Positions 29,253 through 38,961 of a DNA stretch of 64,000 nucleotides are shown here, piece after piece. How positions within the stretch are numbered: the stretch's first letter is position 1; each line of letters opens with the position of its first letter. The stretch comes from Betaproteobacteria bacterium. Lineage in GTDB: Bacteria; Pseudomonadota; Gammaproteobacteria; Burkholderiales; Burkholderiaceae_C. The position numbers and the translations under genes are program-made. The stretch is from assembly GCA_016868355.1 (NCBI GenBank), contig VGHB01000001.1, forward strand, positions 1 through 64,000. Reading direction: 5' to 3'. The notes beneath the pieces were generated by a model that saw nothing but the letters and a program-made list of their open reading frames with translations, did not search any database and was not told the DNA's origin.

Positions 29253-30887
29253 ATAGCTCTCCATTTGGCGTTGTCGTTCTTGTCGGACCAAGATCGTGGG
29301 GAAGCTTACTGGCAAGGTGTGCGGGTAGTCACGGCTGTAGTGCAGACCACGGCTTTCCTGCCTGGACAGAGCTGAACGGACGATGAGATCGGCGCAGTCC
29401 ACCAGGTTTCGCAGTTCCAGCAAATCGCGGTTGACGCGGAAGTGGGCATAGTACTCATGGATTTCCCCGCGCAGCAAGGCGATCCGGTGGCGCGCGCGCT
29501 CCAGCCGCTTGGTGGTTCGCACAATACCCACATAGTTCCACATCATCAGCCGTAATTCGTCCCAGTTGTGGGCAATCACGACCTGTTCGTCCGCATCAGC
29601 TACCTGACTCTCATCCCAAGGTGGCAACACCGCCATCACTGAAGCCTCGGATTGGCCAATTGCGTGCGCACAGGTTTGTCCCAAGACGACGCATTCCAGA
29701 AGCGAGTTACTGGCCAGTCGGTTGGCGCCGTGCAGCCCGGTGTAGGTGGCCTCGCCCACCGCATATAGGCCCGGCAAGTCGGTGCGCCCTTGAGTGTCGG
29801 TCACCACACCGCCACAGGTGTAGTGGGCTGCTGGCACCACCGGAATCGGCTCGCGCGCGATATCGATACCCAGGCTCAGGCACCGTGCATGGATTGTGGG
29901 GAAGTGGGACTTCAGAAAGCCTTCACCTAGGTGGGTGGCGTCCAACCAGACGTGGTCCACCCCGTGGCGCTTCATCTCAAAATCAATGGCGCGCGCCACG
30001 ATGTCTCTCGGCGCTAACTCGGCCCGCTCATCGTGTGCGGGCATGAATCGAGCCGCCTTGCCCTGTAAGCCCGGCACACGCAGCCAAGCCCCCTCGCCCC
30101 GGAGCGCTTCGGTTATGAGGAAGCTCCGCTCCTGCGGGTGGTACAGACAGGTGGGGTGGAATTGGATGAATTCCATATTGCCCACCCGGCAGCCTGCGCG
30201 CCAGGCCATGGCGATGCCATCCCCAGTGGCGGTGTCGGGATTGCTGGTGTAGCGATAAACCTTGCCCACGCCGCCCGTGGCTACGACCACAGCGCGCGCG
30301 GGCAGGGTCTGCACCCGGTCGGTGTCGATGTCCAATGCATACACCCCATGGCATCGCGCGGGCCCGGCCCGCTTGAGCAGTCGCGAGGTGATAAGGTCGA
30401 CCGCCATCCAGCGCTCCAGCAGGGTGATGCGCGGGTGCCGCCGGGCAGCTGCGAGCAGCGCCTGGTGGATGGCCAACCCTGTGGCGTCCGCGGCGTGGGC
30501 AATGCGGCGAACAGCATGGCCCCCTTCCTTGGTTAGATGCAAGCCCAGCGGTCCCTCGGGGTCTTCGGAAAAGGCGACACCTTGCGCCACCAGCCACCTG
30601 ATGGCTTGCGCACTGTTTTCGGCGATAAAGCGCGCGGTGTGCTCATCGACCAAACCCGCTCCGGCATCTTGCGTGTCGCGTACGTGGCTCTCGATACTAT
30701 CGTCTGGACCCAACACACCGACGATGCCGCCCTGCGCCCATGCCGTCGCCGCTTCCGACAAGCTGCGCTTGGCCAGCACCACCACGGGCATGTGGTCGGC
30801 CAATTGCAGGGCCGTTGTCAGGCCCGCCAGACCGGCCCCAATCACCACCACCGGTGCCTCGGCTCCGGCCAATTCGTCGTCTGTCAT
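29241..30887 (-). CDS. nadB: L-aspartate oxidase
   Basis: NadB oxidises aspartate to iminoaspartate, the NadA substrate, with FAD. The 548-residue flavoprotein starts with the dinucleotide-binding GAGLAGLTTA near residue 17. It contains TAWAQGGIVG, the substrate-binding FIQFHPTCLY, VPAAHYTCGGV and the FAD-binding GEATYTGLHGANRLASNSLLE region. A helical C-terminal domain completes it. It is transcribed towards nadC and follows clpB on the same strand after 23 bp, so read-through from clpB is possible. Confidence 0.96.
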   Translation of the reverse strand: MTDDELAGAEAPVVVIGAGLAGLTTALQLADHMPVVVLAKRSLSEAATAWAQGGIVGVLGPDDSIESHVRDTQDAGAGLVDEHTARFIAENSAQAIRWLVAQGVAFSEDPEGPLGLHLTKEGGHAVRRIAHAADATGLAIHQALLAAARRHPRITLLERWMAVDLITSRLLKRAGPARCHGVYALDIDTDRVQTLPARAVVVATGGVGKVYRYTSNPDTATGDGIAMAWRAGCRVGNMEFIQFHPTCLYHPQERSFLITEALRGEGAWLRVPGLQGKAARFMPAHDERAELAPRDIVARAIDFEMKRHGVDHVWLDATHLGEGFLKSHFPTIHARCLSLGIDIAREPIPVVPAAHYTCGGVVTDTQGRTDLPGLYAVGEATYTGLHGANRLASNSLLECVVLGQTCAHAIGQSEASVMAVLPPWDESQVADADEQVVIAHNWDELRLMMWNYVGIVRTTKRLERARHRIALLRGEIHEYYAHFRVNRDLLELRNLVDCADLIVRSALSRQESRGLHYSRDYPHTLPVSFPTILVRQERQRQMESYSER

Positions 30888-30910
30888 CGCTCGATTTTAG
30901 GAGTGCAGGC

Positions 30911-33499
30911 TCAATGCACCACGCGCTCAAAGACAAACTCACCTTCCTGGATATCGACGGGGATTACGTCCTTGGGGCCGAAGCGCCCTTGCAAAATCAA
31001 CTTGGCCACCGGGTTTTCGATACGCTGTTGAATCGCCCGCTTCAGAGGCCGGGCACCAAAGACCGGATCAAACCCGACCTTGGCGATCTCCGCCAAAGCA
31101 CCCGACGAAACGTCCATCTTGATCTCCATCTTTTCCAGCCGGCTCTCCAGCAGATGCAGTTGAATGCGTGCAATCGACTCGATGTGCTGCGGCTGCAGCG
31201 CATGAAATACCACCGTCTCATCGATACGGTTGAGGAACTCGGGTCGGAAGTGCGCTTTTACTTCAGCCCAGACCGCCTCGCGGATCAGCTCAGTATCTTG
31301 GGCAGCCATGTCCCTGATGCGGTGGGACCCCAGGTTGCTGGTCATGATGATGACGGTGTTTTTGAAATCCACCGTTCGGCCCTGTCCATCGGTCAAGCGG
31401 CCATCGTCCAGCACCTGCAGCAAGATATTGAACACATCCGGATGTGCCTTTTCCACCTCGTCCAAAAGTAATACGCTGTAGGGCTTGCGTCGGACAGCTT
31501 CGGTCAGCGTGCCACCTTCCTCGTAACCCACATAGCCTGGGGGTGCGCCAATGAGCCTGCTCACCGAGTGCTTTTCCATGAATTCGCTCATATCGATGCG
31601 CACCATTTGGTCCTCGCTGTCGAAGAGAAAGCCGGCCAATGCCTTGCACAGCTCGGTCTTGCCCACACCCGTGGGACCCAGGAACAAGAAGGACCCGAGC
31701 GGCCGATTTGGGTCGGAGAGCCCGGCGCGAGAACGCCTGATTGCATCAGACACCGAAATGATGGCCGCATCCTGCCCCACCACGCGCTCGTGCAGCTTTT
31801 GCTCCATGCGTAACAGCTTGTCACGCTCGCCTTGCATCAGTTTACTCACGGGGATGCCGGTGGCTCGGGCCACCACCTCGGCAATCTCTTCGGCACCCAC
31901 CAAGGTTCTCAGCAAGCGCGGGCGCTTGTCACTCTCTGATTTTCCCGATTCCTTGGCCTGCGCCGCCTGCAAACGCTTTTCAAGTTCGGGAAGCTTGCCG
32001 TACTGAAGCTCGGCCACCTTATTGAAGTCACCCTTGCGCTTGAGCTCTTCGATCTGATGCCGGATACGGTCGATTTCCTCCTTGACCTGGGCCGATCCCT
32101 GTGCCGCAGCCTTCTCAATCTTCCAAACCTCATCGAGGTCGGCGTATTCACGCCCGAGCTTGCCGATCTCTTCCTCAATCAAGGCCAGGCGCCTCTTGGA
32201 TGCCTCGTCCTTCTCCTTCTTCACAGCCTCGCGCTCGATCTTGAGTTGGATCAGGCGACGATCCAGCTTGTCCATGACCTCAGGCTTGGAGTCGATCTCA
32301 ATCTTGATTTTGGCGGCGGCCTCATCGATGAGATCAATGGCCTTGTCGGGGAGAAAACGGTCGGTGATGTATCGATGTGACAGTTCGGCGGCCGCCACAA
32401 TGGCTGGGTCGGTGATTTCCACCCCGTGGTGCACTTCATAACGCTCCTGCAGACCCCGCAGGATGGCGATCGTGGCCTCCACTGAGGGCTCATCGACAAG
32501 CACCTTCTGGAAACGGCGCTCAAGCGCTGCATCCTTTTCCACATGTTTGCGGTACTCGTCGAGCGTGGTGGCACCGATGCAGTGCAGATCGCCACGGGCC
32601 AGCGCGGGCTTGAGCATGTTGCCAGCATCGATCGCGCCCTCAGCCTTGCCAGCCCCCACCATCGTGTGGATCTCATCGATAAACAAAATAATCCGGCCTT
32701 CGTCTGCCGCAACCTCCTTGAGCACGACCTTGAGGCGCTCTTCGAACTCGCCACGGAACTTAGCCCCAGCCAGCAGACCCGCCATGTCCAGCACCAAGAC
32801 CCGTTTGTCTCGAAGGGTGTCAGGCACTTCGCCATTAACAATCCGCTGCGCCAGGCCTTCGACAATGGCCGTCTTGCCCACGCCGGGCCTTCCAATGAGC
32901 ACCGGGTTATTCTTGCTGCGTCGCTGTAGCACTTGGATGGCACGGCGAATCTCATCGTCGCGGCCGATCACAGGATCAAGCTTGCCCATCCGAGCGCGCT
33001 CGGTCAGGTCCAGTGTGTACTTCTTCAAGGCTTCGCGCTGGCCCTCCGCCTCGGGTGAGTCAACCTTGGAATCGCCCCGAACGGCCCGGATGGCCGCCTC
33101 CAGGCCCTTTCGGGTCAGCCCGTGCCCGCGCACCACGGCGCCGAAGTCGGCCTTGGAGTCAGCCAGGGCGAGCAGAAGCATTTCGCTTGCAATGAACTGA
33201 TCGCCTCGCTGAGCAGCCTCTTTCTCAGCTCGTTGAAACAACTGCACCAGCTCGCGACCAGCCTGTACTTGACCGCCTTGCACTTGGGGCAAACCCGCCA
33301 TGGCGGTTTCGGCGGCTGCTTTAAGCGCGGCCACATTTGCACCGCAACGTTCCAGCAAGGATCGTGGCCCATCGGTCTGGGCCAACAGGGCCAGCATGAG
33401 GTGAACCGGCTCAATGTAGGGGTGCTCACGGGTCACCGCCAGGCTTTGCGCATCCTGCAGCGCGTGCTGCAAAGTCGTGGTGAGCTTATCTAGACGCAT
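30911..33499 (-). CDS. clpB: ClpB disaggregase
   Basis: A hexameric AAA+ chaperone that rescues aggregated proteins with DnaK. The 862-residue protein has the N-domain, first AAA+ module (Walker [10 protein letters not shown]), the coiled-coil middle domain around residues 400-530 rich in Lys and Glu, and the second AAA+ module (GPTGVGKTE). Unlike clpA in this window, it has the long middle domain and lacks a ClpP-binding role. The ATG at 33499 follows AAGGAGG. A sigma-32-like promoter lies just upstream. Confidence 0.97.
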   Translation of the reverse strand: MRLDKLTTTLQHALQDAQSLAVTREHPYIEPVHLMLALLAQTDGPRSLLERCGANVAALKAAAETAMAGLPQVQGGQVQAGRELVQLFQRAEKEAAQRGDQFIASEMLLLALADSKADFGAVVRGHGLTRKGLEAAIRAVRGDSKVDSPEAEGQREALKKYTLDLTERARMGKLDPVIGRDDEIRRAIQVLQRRSKNNPVLIGRPGVGKTAIVEGLAQRIVNGEVPDTLRDKRVLVLDMAGLLAGAKFRGEFEERLKVVLKEVAADEGRIILFIDEIHTMVGAGKAEGAIDAGNMLKPALARGDLHCIGATTLDEYRKHVEKDAALERRFQKVLVDEPSVEATIAILRGLQERYEVHHGVEITDPAIVAAAELSHRYITDRFLPDKAIDLIDEAAAKIKIEIDSKPEVMDKLDRRLIQLKIEREAVKKEKDEASKRRLALIEEEIGKLGREYADLDEVWKIEKAAAQGSAQVKEEIDRIRHQIEELKRKGDFNKVAELQYGKLPELEKRLQAAQAKESGKSESDKRPRLLRTLVGAEEIAEVVARATGIPVSKLMQGERDKLLRMEQKLHERVVGQDAAIISVSDAIRRSRAGLSDPNRPLGSFLFLGPTGVGKTELCKALAGFLFDSEDQMVRIDMSEFMEKHSVSRLIGAPPGYVGYEEGGTLTEAVRRKPYSVLLLDEVEKAHPDVFNILLQVLDDGRLTDGQGRTVDFKNTVIIMTSNLGSHRIRDMAAQDTELIREAVWAEVKAHFRPEFLNRIDETVVFHALQPQHIESIARIQLHLLESRLEKMEIKMDVSSGALAEIAKVGFDPVFGARPLKRAIQQRIENPVAKLILQGRFGPKDVIPVDIQEGEFVFERVVH

Positions 33500-33521
33500 C
33501 GTGCCCTCCTTAATGAGTCGC

Positions 33522-33549
33522 ATTTGGAGCGGCTCGCCGAGAATTCAAG
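33522..33549 (-). promoter_or_regulatory. Sigma-32 (heat-shock) type promoter of clpB
   Basis: Read on the minus strand, CTTGAAT (33543-33549), a 13-bp spacer and CTCCAAAT (33522-33529) closely follow the heat-shock consensus CTTGAAA-N11-16-CCCCATNT. It lies 23 bp before the clpB start codon. clpB is a classic sigma-32 target, which supports the call. Confidence 0.65.
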
Positions 33550-33576
33550 AGGCCCGCCCTTAGGCACAATACCCGG

Positions 33577-34116
33577 ATGTCGATTCATCAGCTCTCCGTG
33601 GTCTACCAGACCGACCAGGACCGCCTGCTGCTGCGCGTCAGAACCCGCGATGAGCGCTTGTTTGATCTGTGGTTGACCCGCCGGCTGATGTTGAGGCTGT
33701 GGCAGCCGTTGCAAAACATCGCCAGCGCAGTCGCGTTGGGTGCAGCCTCCAAAGGCACCACCGTCTTGCCCGAAGCGCGAGACATGATGACGCAAACCCT
33801 GCGCGACCAGGCCAAGAGGTCCGCCGACTTTTCCTCTCCCTTTGATGACCAGGCCTTGCAGCGGCCCCTTGGCGAGCATCCCCTGCTCGTGGCAGCAGTC
33901 GACCTTCGACACGAGGCAAAAGGCCAAGTGGTGGTGGTCTTACGGGATGCCCAACAACGGGACTTGTCTTTGAACCTCACGCCAGATTTGTTGTACAACC
34001 TGCTGACGTTGCTGGAACAGGCCCTGGTGCTGTCGGAATGGGGCCTGGCTGCCCCCAGCAGCTCCCCATCGCCCGCGCCCCAAGAGGCAGCTCCTGCACC
34101 CCGGGTCTTGAACTGA
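33577..34116 (+). CDS. Conserved hypothetical protein next to clpB
   Basis: I do not recognise a named family for this 179-residue protein. It has no signal peptide or membrane segment. The body is a mix of predicted strands (VYQTDQDRLLLRVRTRDERLFDLWL, GQVVVVLRDAQQRDLSLNL) and helices, and the C-terminus is a Pro/Ala/Ser-rich tail. The start is an ATG 78 bp from the clpB start on the opposite strand. Base composition and codon use look like those of its neighbours, so it is probably a real, vertically inherited gene. It converges on moaE. Confidence 0.7.
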   Translation: MSIHQLSVVYQTDQDRLLLRVRTRDERLFDLWLTRRLMLRLWQPLQNIASAVALGAASKGTTVLPEARDMMTQTLRDQAKRSADFSSPFDDQALQRPLGEHPLLVAAVDLRHEAKGQVVVVLRDAQQRDLSLNLTPDLLYNLLTLLEQALVLSEWGLAAPSSSPSPAPQEAAPAPRVLN

Positions 34117-34141
34117 TAAAGGCGGCGGATTGGGCAAACGC

Positions 34142-34633
34142 TCAGACAGCGTTGGCTGCTGAGATACCCCAACGGGCCAGCGCTTGGTCATCACTGACGC
34201 GGGCGTCCACCCAATGCGCTCCATCCGGCGTGTGTTCCTTTTTCCAAAAAGGGGCCTGGGTCTTGAGGTAGTCCATCAGAAACTCGCAAGCTTTGAAGGA
34301 CTCTGCACGGTGCGCCGATGCCACCGCGACCAAGACGATTTGCGCACCGGGCTCAAGAGGGCCCACACGGTGGATGACCCGAGCAGCTCGAATATCAAAT
34401 CGTGCAAATGCTTGGTCGATCATGGACTCAATGGCGGATTCGGTCATGCCGGGATAGTGCTCAAGCTCCAATTGCTCGATCCGGCCTGCAGCCTCATCGC
34501 CCGAGGTGCCCAGACGGTCGCGCACGGTACCCACGAAACTGGTCACTGCGCCCACACCAAAGTCATCTGACAGCAAAGCCCGAACCTCGCTTGAGAGGTC
34601 GAAGTCTTGTGTCTGGATCACCACCCGAGGCAT
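34142..34633 (-). CDS. moaE: Molybdopterin synthase, catalytic (large) subunit
   Basis: MoaE with MoaD converts precursor Z (cPMP) to molybdopterin. The 163-residue protein shows VGTVRDR, LELEHYPGMTE, the RVGPLEPGAQIVLVAVAS core and the catalytic region RAESFKACEFLMDYLKTQAPFWKKE with the family's key Lys. The ATG at 34633 is preferred over a longer reading frame that runs into moaD. It is the last gene of the thrC-moeA-moaD-moaE row. Confidence 0.95.
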   Translation of the reverse strand: MPRVVIQTQDFDLSSEVRALLSDDFGVGAVTSFVGTVRDRLGTSGDEAAGRIEQLELEHYPGMTESAIESMIDQAFARFDIRAARVIHRVGPLEPGAQIVLVAVASAHRAESFKACEFLMDYLKTQAPFWKKEHTPDGAHWVDARVSDDQALARWGISAANAV

Positions 34634-34640
34634 CCCCACA

Positions 34641-34895
34641 TCAACCTCCTGTGACAGGCGGGAAAAACGCCACCTCAGCCCCGTCTGGCACCACCGCATC
34701 GTCAGCCGCCATCACCAGGTTGATAGCACATCTAACCGCCTTGCCAGCCCGCAAGGCCTGCTCATGTGCGGGGCTGCACTGGCCCAAATGCTGGCGCAGT
34801 TGCGCCACCGTCAGCGACTGCGGCAGGCCTGAGAGCTGCTGGCGATCACCGAGCGCCTCACGCAAGGAAGCAAAGTAGCGGACAGTGAGTTTCAT
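34641..34895 (-). CDS. moaD: Molybdopterin synthase, sulfur-carrier (small) subunit
   Basis: An 84-residue ubiquitin-fold protein whose C-terminal glycine is thiocarboxylated to donate sulfur. The expected end, PPVTGG, is present, as is the FFPPV strand before it. It begins MKLTVRYFASLREALG, as in MoaD. It lies 9 bp after moeA and 7 bp before moaE, consistent with co-expression of the two synthase subunits. Confidence 0.95.
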   Translation of the reverse strand: MKLTVRYFASLREALGDRQQLSGLPQSLTVAQLRQHLGQCSPAHEQALRAGKAVRCAINLVMAADDAVVPDGAEVAFFPPVTGG

Positions 34896-34904
34896 GGCTA
34901 CGCA

Positions 34905-36182
34905 TCAGGAAAATAAGAGGTCGGCAAAGGACAAAAAGCGCACCATCTGCCCCTGTTCTATGGTCGCCCCTGGCGGATTGTCAACCAGGCCATCTGCCCA
35001 CACCGCCGAGGTCAACACACCCGAGCTTTGGTTGGGGAATAGATCCAAACCCCCGCGCTCGTTCAGGCGTGCTCGCAAGAATTCCCGGCGCCGATCAGGC
35101 CTGATCCAATCGAAATCGGCTCGCAAATGCTGAGCCCTGAGGTTTTGCAGGGGTATACCCTGCAACACCTTCAGCACGGGTGCGACGGCCAGCAAGAAAG
35201 TCACGAAGCTGGAAACTGGATTGCCCGGGAGCCCCATGAATAGGCAGTCACGGTCGCTGCTCGCCCGTACCGACCCAAAAGCCAATGGCTTACCGGGCTT
35301 GATGGCCATTTGCCACAGATCGAGCCGACCTTCAGCCTGCACAGCTGGCTTGATGTGGTCTTCCTCTCCCACCGACACACCACCGGACGTCACGATCAGA
35401 TCATGGCCTTGGGACGCCTGGCGCAGCATGGCACGCGTGGCCTCCAAGCGGTCGGGCACGATGCCCAAATCCGTAACTTCGCAGCCGGCAGCCAGCAACA
35501 AACCTCGCAGGGTGTAACGGTTGGAGTTGTAGATCGCACCCGGTCGCATCTGCTGCGGGCTCACCTCGCCAGGCATCACCAATTCGTCACCAGTGGAAAA
35601 CAGGGCCACGCGGGGTCGACGGACCACCGCCACCTCGGCACAACCCACCGACGCAGCCAGGCCCATGGCCTGGGGCGTCAAGCGGCAGCCTCTTGGCAGC
35701 ACCTCGGTACCTGCCCTGACGTCCTCACCGCGGCGCCGGATCCATTGCCCAGCCTTGACGGACGCTTGGATCACCACCTCACCCAGACCATCACCATTTG
35801 AGCTAGCCAGGGACTGACACTGCTCCTGCATCACCACCGTATCAGCCCCTGGTGGAAGTTGCGCGCCAGTAAAGATACGCGCCACAGTGCCAGGTTTAAG
35901 CACACGCCCCAACTGACCCGCCGCGATTCGCTGGCCTACCGGCAGGCGAGCCCCGGGCGCAGCCGCATCAGCGGCCCTGAGGGCATACCCGTCCATCGAG
36001 GTGTTGTCGCCCGGCGGCACATCGATAAGCGACTGAATCGGCCCCGCCAGCACACGGCCCGCCGCCTCCAGGAGGCTCATCGTCTGCACCTCATGGATCA
36101 CACAGTGATGCGAGCCTTCCACCAGGCGCTGCAGCGCCTCATCCAGGCTCATCAGCGCCGCAGCGGGCCTAGCCGGATCCAT
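34905..36182 (-). CDS. moeA: Molybdopterin molybdenumtransferase, first copy
   Basis: MoeA inserts molybdate into adenylated molybdopterin. The 425-residue protein contains DNTSMDGYALR, RIFTGAQLPPGADTVV, the GEDV region, [23 protein letters not shown] and the active-site loop GLPGNPVSSFVTF. Its start codon overlaps the thrC stop (TGATG), so translation is coupled. A second, clearly different moeA lies at 48805-50097; the two share the motifs but differ widely elsewhere and were probably not recently duplicated. Confidence 0.94.
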   Translation of the reverse strand: MDPARPAAALMSLDEALQRLVEGSHHCVIHEVQTMSLLEAAGRVLAGPIQSLIDVPPGDNTSMDGYALRAADAAAPGARLPVGQRIAAGQLGRVLKPGTVARIFTGAQLPPGADTVVMQEQCQSLASSNGDGLGEVVIQASVKAGQWIRRRGEDVRAGTEVLPRGCRLTPQAMGLAASVGCAEVAVVRRPRVALFSTGDELVMPGEVSPQQMRPGAIYNSNRYTLRGLLLAAGCEVTDLGIVPDRLEATRAMLRQASQGHDLIVTSGGVSVGEEDHIKPAVQAEGRLDLWQMAIKPGKPLAFGSVRASSDRDCLFMGLPGNPVSSFVTFLLAVAPVLKVLQGIPLQNLRAQHLRADFDWIRPDRRREFLRARLNERGGLDLFPNQSSGVLTSAVWADGLVDNPPGATIEQGQMVRFLSFADLLFS

Positions 36183-37600
36183 CAGGCATGCGCCTCGATG
36201 TAGGCCTTGACCTTGGCCGCGTCGGCCTCAAGCACGGTATACCGCTTTGGAAGCGCCTCAATACCCTGCAGCGCATCGGGCCGGTCGGGCTCGCAGCCCA
36301 AGGCTTCCACCAAAGTTTGCGCAAACTTGGCCGGTAAAGCGGTTTCCAGAACCAGCATGGGTACACCCGGAACCATCCAATTGCGGGCCACCTTCAGCCC
36401 GTCAGCAGTGTGGGTGTCGACCATGAGGCCGAAGCTACGGTGGGTGTGGCGGATGGTTTCGAGGCGATTGGCATGCGAGCTTGAGCCCGACCTGAATCCG
36501 TACTGGACGATCCGCTCAAAGGCCTGCCGGTCGAGACTGAAGTACCCATGGCGTTCCACCCGTGTGCCAAACAGGTCGCGGGTGCGCGCACCGTCGCGGC
36601 CCAGCAGGTCAAACACAAAGCGCTCGAAATTGCTGGCCTTGCTGATGTCCATCGATGGGCTCGATGTCTCGTGGGTTTCAGCCGTCTTGCGAACCCGATA
36701 GGTTCCGGTCCGAAAAAACTCGTCGAGTACGTCGTTTTCGTTGGTGGCACACACCAGGCGTTCGATCGGAAGGCCCATCATGCGCGCCACATGACCAGCA
36801 CAAATATTGCCAAAGTTTCCCGATGGCACAGTAAAGCTGACTCGCTGATCGTCGCTAGCAGTAGCCTGGAAGTAGCCCGCGAAGTAGTACACCACTTGCG
36901 CCAACAGACGGGCCCAGTTGATCGAGTTGACTGTCCCGATGTGCCAATTCGCCTTGAATGCAAGATCGTTGGATACCGCCTTGACGATATCCTGGCAATC
37001 ATCAAAGACGCCTTTGATGGCGATATTGTGGATATTTGCGTCCTGCAGGCTGAACATCTGCGCCTGCTGAAATGGGCTCATGCGGTTGTGCGGGCTGAGC
37101 ATGAACACCTTCACACCCTTCTTGCCCTTCATCGCGTACTCTGCAGCACTGCCGGTGTCGCCGCTTGTGGCACCCAGGATATTCAAGACCTGCGATCGCC
37201 TGCTCAATTCGTGTTCGAACAGTTGGCCCAACAGTTGCATGGCCATGTCCTTGAAGGCCAAGGTGGGGCCGTTGGACAGGGCGAGCAGGTTCAAGCCCGC
37301 TTCCAGGGGCTTGAGCGGGACTATGGCATCGGTGCCGAATATGTCGCGGTTGTAGGCGCGCCCGCACATGACACGCAGGTCCGGCGGTGGAATGTCGTCG
37401 ATATACAGCGACAGCAACGCAAAGGCCAATTCGGCATAGCCCTGCTCTTGCCACACCGCACGCAATTCAGCCAATCGCCTGCGGGTAATCTGCGGATAGT
37501 GCTCGGGCAGATAGAGGCCCCCGTCGGGCGCTAGGCCTTCCAGCAGGATCTCAGAAAAACGCTTGCGGTTGGGGTGTCCGCGTGTACTCAAGTAGCGCAT
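36182..37600 (-). CDS. thrC: Threonine synthase
   Basis: A PLP enzyme that turns phosphohomoserine into threonine. The 472-residue long-type protein starts MRYLSTRG and carries the PLP Lys at 117 (TLAFKDMA), followed by LGATSGDTGSAAEYA, the phosphate-binding loop. The ATG overlaps the hom stop codon (TGATG). hom and thrC therefore form a coupled pair, and moeA-moaD-moaE continue the same transcript. Confidence 0.96.
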   Translation of the reverse strand: MRYLSTRGHPNRKRFSEILLEGLAPDGGLYLPEHYPQITRRRLAELRAVWQEQGYAELAFALLSLYIDDIPPPDLRVMCGRAYNRDIFGTDAIVPLKPLEAGLNLLALSNGPTLAFKDMAMQLLGQLFEHELSRRSQVLNILGATSGDTGSAAEYAMKGKKGVKVFMLSPHNRMSPFQQAQMFSLQDANIHNIAIKGVFDDCQDIVKAVSNDLAFKANWHIGTVNSINWARLLAQVVYYFAGYFQATASDDQRVSFTVPSGNFGNICAGHVARMMGLPIERLVCATNENDVLDEFFRTGTYRVRKTAETHETSSPSMDISKASNFERFVFDLLGRDGARTRDLFGTRVERHGYFSLDRQAFERIVQYGFRSGSSSHANRLETIRHTHRSFGLMVDTHTADGLKVARNWMVPGVPMLVLETALPAKFAQTLVEALGCEPDRPDALQGIEALPKRYTVLEADAAKVKAYIEAHA

Positions 37601-38916
37601 CAAGCCAGCTCTTCCTTGCGCAGGCGCACGATCGGCGCCAGCACGCTGGACAGGGACTGCATCTTTTGCAGAGCTGCATTCATAAGGCCTTCGGCGGTGC
37701 TGTGGGTCAGGATGATGAGGTCCGTCTGGTTCTCTCCCTCGGCCGACTCACGCTGCAAGACCGCATCAATCGAGATGTCGTGCGAAGCCAGGATACTGGT
37801 GATCTGCGCCAAGACGCCGGCCCGGTCAGCCACCACCAGCCGCAAGTAGAAGGAGGTCACCACCTGCTCCATCTCCAGAACAGGCGTATCGGCCAATTCG
37901 CCGGGCTGGAAAGCCAAGTACGGAACCCGGTGTCCGTGGTCCGCAGTGTGCAGCCGCGTGATGTCCACCAGGTCAGCAATCACCGCAGAGGCCGTGGGTT
38001 CGGCACCTGCACCCTTGCCGTAATAAAGCGTGGTACCTACGGCGTCACCCTGCACCACCACCGCATTCATGGCGCCCTCAACGTTGGCAATTAGGCGTTT
38101 GGACGGCACCAAGGTCGGGTGCACCCGCAACTCGATACCGTCCACATCATCACGTCGGCGGGTGATACCCAGGAGCTTGATGCGGTAGCCCAACAGTTCG
38201 GCGTAGCGAATGTCGGTGGCCTGCAGTTGTGTGATCCCTTCCACATGGGCTTTGTCGAAGCGTACCGGCACGCCAAATGCCAAGGAAGCCAGTAGCGTGG
38301 CCTTGTGCGCGGAGTCAACACCCTCAATGTCAAAGGTGGGATTCGCCTCCGCATAGCCCAAGCGCTGTGCCTCGGCCAGCACCACACCGAAATCCAGCCC
38401 CTTGTCGCGCATCTCCGACAGAATAAAGTTGGTGGTGCCGTTTATGATTCCGGCAATCCATTGGATGCGGTTGGCCGTCAAGCCTTCGCGCAGAGATTTG
38501 ATGATGGGAATACCACCGGCGACTGCGGCTTCAAAGGCCACGGTTACGCCACGGGCCTGTGCGGCTGAAAAAATCTCCGAGCCGTGCGTAGCCAGCAGCG
38601 CCTTGTTGGCTGTCACCACATGCTTGCCCGCGGCAATTGCTTCCAGGACCAGGGTACGGGCGATGCCATAACCACCGATCAACTCCACCACGATATCGAT
38701 ATCTGGCCGTGCAATGGCCAGTCGGGCATCGGCCTGCACCTCGGCGTGGCCCTGAACAATATCTTGCGCCCGGGCCGTATCCAGGTCGGCCACCACGGCC
38801 ACCTCAATGCCGCGGCCCGCGCGCCGGCGAATTTCTTCTTGGTTCCGGCTCAGTACCTCAAAGGTACCACGGCCCACAGTTCCAATGCCCAAGAGGGCGA
38901 CCTTGATAGGTTTCAT
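37600..38916 (-). CDS. hom: Homoserine dehydrogenase
   Basis: Reduces aspartate semialdehyde to homoserine. The 438-residue monofunctional enzyme has the Rossmann motif GIGTVGRG from residue 10, VTANKALLATHG, and GIINGTTNFILSEM in the catalytic domain with EGVDSAHKATLLASLAFG. A C-terminal ACT domain (from about 360) indicates threonine feedback inhibition. The ATG at 38916 places the Rossmann motif at the usual depth. It follows alaA by 45 bp on the same strand. Confidence 0.97.
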   Translation of the reverse strand: MKPIKVALLGIGTVGRGTFEVLSRNQEEIRRRAGRGIEVAVVADLDTARAQDIVQGHAEVQADARLAIARPDIDIVVELIGGYGIARTLVLEAIAAGKHVVTANKALLATHGSEIFSAAQARGVTVAFEAAVAGGIPIIKSLREGLTANRIQWIAGIINGTTNFILSEMRDKGLDFGVVLAEAQRLGYAEANPTFDIEGVDSAHKATLLASLAFGVPVRFDKAHVEGITQLQATDIRYAELLGYRIKLLGITRRRDDVDGIELRVHPTLVPSKRLIANVEGAMNAVVVQGDAVGTTLYYGKGAGAEPTASAVIADLVDITRLHTADHGHRVPYLAFQPGELADTPVLEMEQVVTSFYLRLVVADRAGVLAQITSILASHDISIDAVLQRESAEGENQTDLIILTHSTAEGLMNAALQKMQSLSSVLAPIVRLRKEELA

Positions 38917-38961
38917 TCGTACACACTTTCGGCTGCCCGCGACAGCCACCGCTTGACACGT

